53,174 nt of DNA from Oscillospiraceae bacterium. Lineage in GTDB: Bacteria > Bacillota > Clostridia > Oscillospirales > CAG-272. The DNA lies in NCBI GenBank assembly GCA_015064805.1, contig SVRN01000013.1, forward strand, positions 1 to 53,174, given 5' to 3'. The translations under genes were made by a program, and so were the position numbers. A model generated the notes under the pieces. It did no database searches and was not told where the DNA came from. It saw only the letters and a program-made list of their open reading frames with translations. This document shows, piece by piece, positions 40,855 through 47,591 of this stretch; within the stretch, counting starts at the first letter, position 1; every line of letters begins with the position of its first letter.

Positions 40855-42561
40855 TTATGCCTTTTTATAGAACGTATTTCCGCCGATGAACTCGCGCACG
40901 ATGCTGGTCGGGGGAATTTCGTCGTCCACGTCGGCGGCGTGAATGAAATTGAGCACCTTAACGATGGCTCGCACCTCGTCGTAGCATTCGTCCTCGGGGC
41001 CGATGGCCGTCAAGAGCGGGAAAATGTGCTTTTTGAGCACCGCCAGCTCGTACAGCGTGGAGCTGTTGAAGATCACGTCGGCGTTTTCCTGGAAGGGGAA
41101 GATCCAGCGCATCTCGCCGTTTCGCACCGACTCCCACATGGACAGCGTACGCTGTACGGGGGCGTTGCGCGTCTCGAAATCGCGCACGATGCGGCGAAGC
41201 AGACGCAGATAGCTGGCAGCGATGCGGTTGTGATCGTCCAGATTCAAGGGGAGCAGGGGGCAGACGAACAGCTTGAACAACAAATGCTGCTCAATGTGCT
41301 CGGGAAGCATCAGCGGATTGAGGGCGTGCAGTCCCTCGATGATTATGACCGTGTTTTCCTTGAGGCGCAGGGTGTGTCCGCGCCATTCGCGCTTACCCGT
41401 AGCGAAATTGAAGGAGGGAAGCGAGACCTCCTTGCCCTCGAGCAGCTCGGAGAGGTGCTGCTTGAACAGCTCGACGTCAATGGTGTTGATGTGCTCCAGA
41501 TCGAGCTTGCCGTCAGGCCCGGGCGCGATCTGGTCACGGTCGAGGTAATAATCGTCCAGGCTCATCAGAATGGGCGCCTTGCCGTGAACGCGAAGCTGGG
41601 TCGCCAGGCGATTGGCCGAGGTGGTCTTGCCCGACGAGCTCGGGCCCGAGAGCAGAACCGCCCGCGAGCCGCGCTCGCAGATCATATCCGCCACGCCCGA
41701 AAAGCGCTTTTCGTGCAGAGCCTCGTTGACGCGGATAAGCTCGCGGATGCGTCCCGAGTCGACCAGCTCGTTCAGATCGGCCACCGTTTCACATTCCATC
41801 AGCTCGCACCAGTTTTTTCCGTCGGTATACACGCTCGTGATCTTGGGCAGCTGGGGGTAGGGAGCGATGCGGTCGGGGTCCATGCTATCGGGAAAAACAA
41901 ACAAAAAGCCATCGGGAGCGGGCAAAACGTCCCAAACCCGCAAAAAGCCGGTCGATGGCGCCATTTCACCGTAATAATAGTCGGCAAAGCCGCCAAATTC
42001 GTACACGTCCAGAGATTCGCTCTCGCGATAGGACAGCAATCTTGCCTTGTCCTCCTGCCCATTCGCCGTGTAATAGTCGATGGCTTCGCGCGTTGCGATG
42101 CGGCGGCGGACGAGAGGAATATCCCGCTCCACGATGGTCTGCACTCTGACCTTGAGGCGCTCGGCCGAAAAATCGACCGCGTCACTGACCTTGAAGTACA
42201 TTCCCGAGCCGACGCTACAGCTCATGGTCGTTCTGGCCGTCGGCCAAAGCTCGTGCATGGCCAAAAACAGCACGAACTGTGCCGTTCGGGTATAGGCTTC
42301 CTTGCCCGCGTGGTCGCGGTAACGGAGCAGATGCACGACACCGCCCGACGCCGCCATGGCGCGGCGCATGGACTCGCGCTCAAATCGGACGTCCTTTTCG
42401 CGCAGGGGAATATAATTGAGGGTAAACACCTCGCCCGCGATCTTGGCGGCCAGCGGGTCGCAGGACAGCTTGCCCTGATACCGTCCCAGACGCTTGACCA
42501 TATCCAACAGGGTTTCGCCCGCGCGGGGCTCTATCGGATGGTTATCTATTGTAAGTTTCAT
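40855..42561 (-). CDS. nucleoside (uridine) kinase-like protein with N-terminal TGS-type domain
   Basis: A 568-residue protein. Residues 1-~65 (LTIDNHPIEPRAGETLLDMVKRLGRYQGKL) look like a TGS/ubiquitin-like domain. The middle part resembles the second domain of threonyl-tRNA synthetases (RYRDHAGKEAYTRTAQFVLFLA). Residues ~295-500 form a P-loop kinase: GPSSSGKTT (306-314), ILMSLDDYYLDRDQ, and VIIIEGLHALNP, matching the uridine kinase/phosphoribulokinase family. Such TGS-UDK fusions are common in Clostridia, with the substrate uncertain. The start overlaps the stop of the preceding gene (ATGA). Confidence 0.85.
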   Translation of the reverse strand: MKLTIDNHPIEPRAGETLLDMVKRLGRYQGKLSCDPLAAKIAGEVFTLNYIPLREKDVRFERESMRRAMAASGGVVHLLRYRDHAGKEAYTRTAQFVLFLAMHELWPTARTTMSCSVGSGMYFKVSDAVDFSAERLKVRVQTIVERDIPLVRRRIATREAIDYYTANGQEDKARLLSYRESESLDVYEFGGFADYYYGEMAPSTGFLRVWDVLPAPDGFLFVFPDSMDPDRIAPYPQLPKITSVYTDGKNWCELMECETVADLNELVDSGRIRELIRVNEALHEKRFSGVADMICERGSRAVLLSGPSSSGKTTSANRLATQLRVHGKAPILMSLDDYYLDRDQIAPGPDGKLDLEHINTIDVELFKQHLSELLEGKEVSLPSFNFATGKREWRGHTLRLKENTVIIIEGLHALNPLMLPEHIEQHLLFKLFVCPLLPLNLDDHNRIAASYLRLLRRIVRDFETRNAPVQRTLSMWESVRNGEMRWIFPFQENADVIFNSSTLYELAVLKKHIFPLLTAIGPEDECYDEVRAIVKVLNFIHAADVDDEIPPTSIVREFIGGNTFYKKA

Positions 42562-42800
42562 GTTGTTTCTCCCTTCGATCGGTTTGTTTTGGCCTCGCGG
42601 ATGAGCTGGACGACGTTGATGATGATCAGACCCACGTTCAAAAAGACGACGGGGAAGGCACTCATCAGCACGGAGTAGATGGTTGTGATGACGGACCCTG
42701 CGATATTGACCACGCGCAGTCTGGTCAGCGAGGTCATCATCATGGAAAGAAGTACGAGCGACGTGCCCAGATATCCAAACAATTCCAAATATATATTCAT
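42558..42800 (-). CDS. small YgjV-like membrane protein
   Basis: An 80-residue protein; GAAAGGAG lies upstream of ATG 42800. Two to three membrane helices: GYLGTSLVLLSMMMTSLTRLRVVNIAGSVITTIYSVLMSAFPVVFLNVGLIIINVVQLIREA. The pattern (vNI.G...y..l....pvv.LN..lI.iN..qL) resembles the YgjV inner-membrane family. It is translationally coupled to the kinase gene and both stand behind the riboswitch-like leader. The function is unknown. Confidence 0.75.
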   Translation of the reverse strand: MNIYLELFGYLGTSLVLLSMMMTSLTRLRVVNIAGSVITTIYSVLMSAFPVVFLNVGLIIINVVQLIREAKTNRSKGETT

Positions 42801-42843
42801 ACGTATAATACTCCTTTCAAAACGAAAAAATGGCTGTCCGCGG

Positions 42844-42917
42844 CAAAAAAACAAAACCGGTAGACAACCATGATTGGTGGTTTGTAGAAACGCTTGCCCA
42901 TTTTGCAAGCATATACC
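42844..42917 (-). ncRNA. purine (guanine-type) riboswitch-like aptamer
   Basis: In the ~147-base leader, minus strand: GGTA...TACC forms a short P1 and TAT is J1/2. GCTTGC-AAAATGG-GCAAGC is P2 with a seven-base loop, and GTTTCTAC is J2/3, identical to the purine riboswitch consensus. (A)AACCA-CCAATCA-TGGTT is P3 with a seven-base loop. The base before P1' is C, as in guanine-binding members. A T-run (42844-42851) follows CCGGTTTTG, which can pair back to CAAACC in P3 as a terminator. Odd: P1 is only four pairs and loop sequences depart from consensus. It would control the YgjV-like/nucleoside kinase operon. Confidence 0.55.
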
Positions 42918-42953
42918 TTGATATTGCGGACGCTCCTCCTTTGGAGGAGGGAT

Positions 42954-42982
42954 AGTATACCATATTTTAGCGTATTTGTCAA
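42954..42982 (-). promoter_or_regulatory. promoter of the riboswitch/kinase operon
   Basis: Perfect TTGACA (42977-42982) and TATACT (42954-42959) on the minus strand, 17-base spacer. A CTCCTCCAAAGGAGGAG hairpin begins the transcript. Confidence 0.9.
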
Positions 42983-43052
42983 GTATTTTTGTGCAAAAAG
43001 CCTACAAAAACTTGGCTTTTGCGTTTTGGGGTTGAACTATGCGGGGAAAGCT

Positions 43053-43780
43053 GAACTTCAAGCAACTTTTTCTACGGACGCGCGTACAGCACAGGGCAAA
43101 ATTTAAGCTATCTTCGTAGCCGGACGCTCACACAGCTGCGCGCGTTCGCGGTTTTTCTTATTTATGCTACTTCTTGGCGCGCCCCAAGAAGTAGCCAAGA
43201 AGGACGCCCGGACGTTCCCTCCGGGGACCTCCCTGCGATCGCCGCGCTACAAAGCGCATAGAGGAGAACATATTTCGGCTTACGCCGAAACGAGGCGAGT
43301 TTTATTCGCCCGCTAAACACGGGCGTTGCGCAGGAGCGCAAGCATAAAACTCCAAGACATCTTTGATCTAATGCATCTCTCGCCGCTTTGCCACCACGCG
43401 CGGCAGGCGGAGAAAGAAAAAGTTTTTTCTTTCTCGGTAGGGGCTGGCGCCTCGACAGCCCGTTTTGGTGGCAGGCGCAGAAAACAAAATCGTTTTTGCT
43501 GAAAAGTTAGTTAAACCGGGGTGCGTCGCAGATGGCAAAAACTTTTTGCTTTTATGCTTGCGTGCGACTTTCGTGTTGGCGTTTTTATTTAAAACGCCAA
43601 CGCAAAAGCTGAAGATGCTTGCCTTCGCGAAAAAATGAGTGGAGCGACAGCGGAACGACTTTTCGCGTTGCGGGTTTCCAAAGGGCATTAGGCCCTTTGG
43701 TTCCTTTCTTGGCTACTTCTTGGGGAAGGCCAAGAAGTAGCATAACCGCACAGCGCGACGCGTTGTGTCGCGCCAAACCA
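43053..43780 (+). repeat. dispersed hairpin-rich intergenic repeat, copy F
   Basis: About 730 bases, plus orientation, the longest copy. The left end is doubled: an outer arm at ~43053 (TTTTTCTACGGACGCGCGTA) and a second at ~43107 (CTTCGTAGCCGGACGCTC). It carries all modules: GCTACTTCTTGG/CCAAGAAGTAGC at both ends, GTGCGTCGCAGATGGCAAAA, TTGGCGTTTTT/AAAACGCCAA, CCAAAGGGCATTAGGCCCTTTGG. The block GGGGCTGGCGCCTCGACAGC is shared only with copy G. Confidence 0.9.
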
Positions 43781-43785
43781 TAAAA

Positions 43786-43822
43786 GAAAAAAAAGAAAGG
43801 AGCCCGCCCCAGCAAGCTCCTT
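43786..43822 (-). terminator. terminator of ahcY
   Basis: AAGGAGC...GCTCCTT stem on the minus strand followed by a T-rich run (TCTTTTTTTT), 10 bases past the stop. Confidence 0.8.
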
Positions 43823-43832
43823 TTCCTCTGTC

Positions 43833-45080
43833 TTATTCAACCTTCTCCATATATTCCTTCTGCTCATCCGACAAAACGTCAATACGAACGTTCATCGACT
43901 CCAGCTTAATGCGAGCGACCTCCTCGTCGATCTCGCGCGGAACCGCATACAGCTTGTGCGCAAGCTGACCCTTGGTCTTGACCAGGTACTCCAACCCCTT
44001 GGCCTGAATCGCAAAGGACATATCCATAATCTCAGCGGGATGACCGTTGCCGGCCGCCAGATTGACCAGTCTGCCCTCAGCCAGCAAATTGAGCGTGCGG
44101 CCGTCCTTCAGATGATAGCCCGTGATGTGGGGCTTGCGCTCGTAGACCTTGTCCGACAGCTCGGCAAGCGCGACCTTGTCGATCTCCACGTCGAAATGTC
44201 CGCTGTTGGCCAGCAGAACGCCGTCCTTCATGACCTCGAAATGCTCGCGGCGAATGACGTCGCGGCAGCCCGTCAGCGTAACGAAAATATCACCCAGCTT
44301 GGCCGCCTCTTCCATAGGCAGAACGGTGAAGCCGTCCATAATAGCCTCGATCGCCTTGATGGGATCGATCTCGGTGACCACGACGACTGCGCCCATGCCG
44401 CGCGCGCGCATGGCCAGTCCGCGACCGCACCAGCCGTAGCCCGCGATGACGAACACCTTACCCGCGATCATCAGGTTGGTGGGGTTCATGATGCCGTCCA
44501 GCGTCGACTGACCCGTGCCGTAACGGTTGTCAAACAGATGCTTGCAATCGGCGTCGTTGACGTCGATCATGGTATAATCAAGCATACCTGCCGCCTCGCG
44601 CGACTGCAGACGGTGAATGCCCGTAGTAGTCTCCTCACAGCCGCCGATCAGACGGTCGCCGTATTCGCGGCACTCGCCGTGAAGCAGCGAGATCAGATCG
44701 CCGCCGTCGTCGATGATGAGATCGGGATGGCAGGACAGCGTGTCCTTCAGATGCTTGGTATATTCCTCGTCGCTCACGCCGTGGCGGGCGTAAACCTCAA
44801 AGCCCGCTTCGTCGGTCGCCATAGCGGCGGCAACGTCGTCCTGCGTCGACAGCGGATTGCAGCCCGTCATGACTACGCGGGCACCGCCTGCGCGGAGCGT
44901 CTTGGCAAGATAGGCCGTTTTTGCTTCGAGATGGATGGACATAGCGATGGTCAGACCCGCAAAGGGCTGCGTTTTTTCAAACTCCGCGCGGATGCGGTTC
45001 AGAATGGGCATATAATCGGCGACCCAGGCGATCTTATCGCGGCCCGAGGGGGCAAGGCTTGCGTCTTTGATGTCACTCAT
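43833..45080 (-). CDS. ahcY: S-adenosylhomocysteine hydrolase
   Basis: A 415-residue protein, short form without the ~40-residue insert of many bacterial enzymes. It cleaves S-adenosylhomocysteine to adenosine and homocysteine with bound NAD. Seen: IAMSIHLEAKTAYLAKTL, GCNPLSTQDDVAAAM, GGCEETTTGIHRL, the lysine/aspartate site DADCKHLFDNRYGTGQS, VIAGYGWCGRGLAMRARGMGA for NAD, and the C-terminal NLAAGNGHPAEIMDMSFAIQA. ATG 45080 is preferred over GTG 45095 because GTGAGGA then lies in register. It follows the AraC gene at once, so the two are probably one transcript. Confidence 0.95.
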   Translation of the reverse strand: MSDIKDASLAPSGRDKIAWVADYMPILNRIRAEFEKTQPFAGLTIAMSIHLEAKTAYLAKTLRAGGARVVMTGCNPLSTQDDVAAAMATDEAGFEVYARHGVSDEEYTKHLKDTLSCHPDLIIDDGGDLISLLHGECREYGDRLIGGCEETTTGIHRLQSREAAGMLDYTMIDVNDADCKHLFDNRYGTGQSTLDGIMNPTNLMIAGKVFVIAGYGWCGRGLAMRARGMGAVVVVTEIDPIKAIEAIMDGFTVLPMEEAAKLGDIFVTLTGCRDVIRREHFEVMKDGVLLANSGHFDVEIDKVALAELSDKVYERKPHITGYHLKDGRTLNLLAEGRLVNLAAGNGHPAEIMDMSFAIQAKGLEYLVKTKGQLAHKLYAVPREIDEEVARIKLESMNVRIDVLSDEQKEYMEKVE

Positions 45081-45091
45081 GGTAAAAATCC

Positions 45092-45919
45092 TCACTTTTC
45101 ATTATTTTCCGTGGTTGTTGCCGCGCTTGATCGGCGGCGATATTCGCTGGGCGATTGCCCCATTTGCTTAACGAAGGAACGGTTAAAGGTGCGCAGGGTG
45201 TTAAATCCGACCCGCTCGGCGATGTCGGTCATGCTCAGCGTCGTCGTTCGCAGCAGCCGACAGGCTTCGGACACGCGAAGCGAGTTAACGTAATCGTTGA
45301 AGCGGATGTTGAGCTTGTCGCTGAAGAGATGCGAGATGTAATATCGGCTCAGGTGCAACGCCTCCTCCAGCATTTCCAGCGACAGATTCTTGGTAAAATG
45401 CTCCGAGCAGAAGTTGACGATCTCGCGAATGGCGTGCGAGTCCTCGGCGCGCGGCTCGGTCAGCTCGATCCTATCGAGCAATCGACCGAAAAAGGCGAGC
45501 AGCAGCCCCTTGAGCGTTACGTCGCGATAGGGCGAGGGAGCGTCGATCGTTCTCATCAGCTGCAACAGCGCGAGCAGCGAAGCGTCGCTGTCGGCGTTTT
45601 TCACCAGAGGCGAGGCGGGCGTTTGCTTGGCAAACACCTCGGACATCTCGGGCATCAGATCGGGATGGATGATGAACAAAAGATAGCGCTCGGGCTCGAT
45701 ACGCTCAAAGCGGTGTACGCGGTTGGGAAAGGCGATCAGAATATCGCCTGCCTCCACGATATGCTCCGACGAATCAATAAACGCCCGCATCTTGCCCTCG
45801 AGCAGATAAAACAGCTCGATGTGAACGTGCAGGTGCGCCGAACAAGCCAGCGGGTGACGGCCGCTGTCGTCGTCGCGGTGATAAAAGTCCGTCGTCCGAT
45901 TTTCATACGGGATACTCAT
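45092..45919 (-). CDS. AraC-family regulator with cupin sensor domain
   Basis: A 275-residue protein. Residues ~20-90 are a cupin-like beta domain (HLHVHIELFYLLEGKMRAFIDSSEHIVEAGDILIAFPNRVHRF). Residues ~170-268 hold the two AraC helix-turn-helix units (LSLEMLEEALHLSRYYISHLFSDKLNIRFNDYVNSLRVSEACRLL and MTDIAERVGFNTLRTFNRSFVKQMGQSPSEYRR). It lies upstream of and next to ahcY. A link to methyl-cycle control is possible; most such regulators respond to sugars. Confidence 0.9.
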   Translation of the reverse strand: MSIPYENRTTDFYHRDDDSGRHPLACSAHLHVHIELFYLLEGKMRAFIDSSEHIVEAGDILIAFPNRVHRFERIEPERYLLFIIHPDLMPEMSEVFAKQTPASPLVKNADSDASLLALLQLMRTIDAPSPYRDVTLKGLLLAFFGRLLDRIELTEPRAEDSHAIREIVNFCSEHFTKNLSLEMLEEALHLSRYYISHLFSDKLNIRFNDYVNSLRVSEACRLLRTTTLSMTDIAERVGFNTLRTFNRSFVKQMGQSPSEYRRRSSAATTTENNEK

Positions 45920-45954
45920 GCGCGCCCCCCTTCCTGTTTACCAACGTCTCAACT

Positions 45955-45983
45955 ATCATACCACAAACAATGGACGATTGCAA
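45955..45983 (-). promoter_or_regulatory. promoter of araC-like/ahcY operon
   Basis: TTGCAA (45978-45983) and TATGAT (45955-45960) on the minus strand, 17-base spacer, ~30 bases before the start codon. Confidence 0.8.
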
Positions 45984-46084
45984 GGGATTTCTTGCAAAAT
46001 CTGCCGCTTTTCGGACAAAAATTGCACTCCGCACCCATATTTTTCCGCTCCTGCGCATACATTGAAGGGGAAGGGGGCGAAATC

Positions 46085-46615
46085 ATGAAAAAACGAACGA
46101 TCGTGCGACTGGCCGCCGCGCTATTGATAATTCTTTCGCTGCTTTGCCTGCCCGGGTGTCAAAGCAGAAGCCCTACGCGCTATTTTTCCTATCTCGACTC
46201 CCCCATGCACGCGACGCTGACGGGCAAGATCAACGGGATCCCCTTTGCCGCGACGCTGTACAGCGAAGGGAGAGAGGCAGGAGGCGCGCGGGGTATGCCC
46301 GATGCCGCCCTGACCTTTACCGCCCCCGACACGCTCGCGGGGGTGAGCGTCCGTTTCCGTGCCGAAACGGGGGAATGGTCGCTTTCTCTTGACGATCTGG
46401 CAGGCGAGATCGACGCGGCGGGCCTTGGTGCCATCGCGTCCATGCTGCTTTGCGAGCAGGCGATCACCTCAAGCACGCGCAGGCAAAGCACCGTCACCTT
46501 GACCTTGGCGGACGGCACCGTGCTGACGCTGGACGAGGCCACGGGCAAGCCGCTGGGCGCGACGAGGTCAACGGACGGTCGGGTGATCGAGATCACGGTG
46601 GTCAGGTGGGAGTAA
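46085..46615 (+). CDS. small lipoprotein of unknown function
   Basis: A 176-residue protein; GAAGGGGG lies upstream of ATG 46085. The signal peptide ends in a lipobox (CLPGC, Cys25). The mature part is beta-rich (MHATLTGKINGIPFAATLYSEG, VTLTLADGTVLTLDEATGKPLGA). This looks like a small envelope lipoprotein. No family is recognised and no clear promoter was found; it is divergent from the AraC gene. Confidence 0.75.
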   Translation: MKKRTIVRLAAALLIILSLLCLPGCQSRSPTRYFSYLDSPMHATLTGKINGIPFAATLYSEGREAGGARGMPDAALTFTAPDTLAGVSVRFRAETGEWSLSLDDLAGEIDAAGLGAIASMLLCEQAITSSTRRQSTVTLTLADGTVLTLDEATGKPLGATRSTDGRVIEITVVRWE

Positions 46616-46617
46616 CA

Positions 46618-46660
46618 AAGAAACGACGTGACACCCTTGCGAGTGGCACGCCGTTTCTTA
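46618..46660. terminator. bidirectional terminator between lipoprotein and trxB
   Basis: AAGAAACGACGTG and CACGCCGTTTCTT pair (one G-T) around a ~16-base loop; A/T-rich on both sides, between convergent genes. Confidence 0.75.
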
Positions 46661-46662
46661 TT

Positions 46663-47577
46663 TTATTTCAGCGAGTCGACGTAGTCGCAGGCGGCAAGAG
46701 CCGCAACCGCGCCATCGGCAGAAGCCGTCGTTACCTGGCGGATGCGCTTATGGCGGCTATCGCCCGCCACGAACACGCCCGGCACGCTTGTCGCGCAGTT
46801 TTCATCCGCGCAAACGTAGCCGCGCTCGTCCAGCTCGACGAGCTTGGCAAAGGGTTCGTTCTGGGGAACCAGACCGATGGCGATGAACAGACCGTCCAGC
46901 GCCAGCGTTCTCGCCGCGCCGCTCGACAGCGTTTTGAGGGTAACGGCGCGAAGCTCGTCCTCGCCGCGCAGGCTGTCGACCACTGTGCCGAGAATGATCT
47001 CGACGTTTTCCTTGGAAGATAGCTGCTCGCGAAGCGCGATCTCGCCCGTCAGCGTGTCGAGATTTTGGATCACGTAGACCTTTTTGGCAAGCTCGGAGAG
47101 AAGCAGCGCCTCCTGCAGTGCGGAATTGCCGCCGCCGACCACGCCGACGACCTTGTCCGCGTAAAACGCGCCGTCGCAAACGGCACAGAACGAAATGCCC
47201 TGACCGATCAGTCTTTCTTCGTTTTCCAGTCCCAGGAGACGATGGCGCGCGCCCGTGGCGATGATGACCGCGCGAGCTTCAAAATGCTCACAGCTGTCCG
47301 TCACGACCGTTTTGGTCTCGCCGTTGTCACGCAGAGCGATGACCTCGGCCGCTTCGACCTCGGTGCCCAGCTCTAGCGCCTGCTCGACCAGCCGCTCGGC
47401 AAACTCGTTGCCCGTCAGACTGACAAAGCCCGGGATGTTCTCGACCTTGGGGGAGTAGGTGATCTGACCACCGAAGGTGGCCTTTTCGATCACCAGCACG
47501 CTTTTGCCCGCGCGGCGGGCATACACGGCGGCGACGAGCCCCGCAGGGCCGCCGCCGATGATGATAATATCATACAT
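46663..47577 (-). CDS. trxB: thioredoxin reductase
   Basis: A 304-residue flavoprotein; ATG 47577 follows AAGGATAAA. FAD motif IIGGGPAGLVAAVYARRAG (6-24), redox-active CAVC (Cys131, Cys134), the second nucleotide motif GVVGGGNSALQEALLLSELA, and the C-terminal GVFVAGDSRHKRIRQVTTASADGAVAALAA. It would reduce thioredoxin-like partners with NADPH or NADH. It lies 14 bases after nrdD in the same direction, so its likely partner is the redoxin domain fused to NrdD. Confidence 0.93.
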   Translation of the reverse strand: MYDIIIIGGGPAGLVAAVYARRAGKSVLVIEKATFGGQITYSPKVENIPGFVSLTGNEFAERLVEQALELGTEVEAAEVIALRDNGETKTVVTDSCEHFEARAVIIATGARHRLLGLENEERLIGQGISFCAVCDGAFYADKVVGVVGGGNSALQEALLLSELAKKVYVIQNLDTLTGEIALREQLSSKENVEIILGTVVDSLRGEDELRAVTLKTLSSGAARTLALDGLFIAIGLVPQNEPFAKLVELDERGYVCADENCATSVPGVFVAGDSRHKRIRQVTTASADGAVAALAACDYVDSLK

Positions 47578-47591
47578 ATCCGTATTTATCC

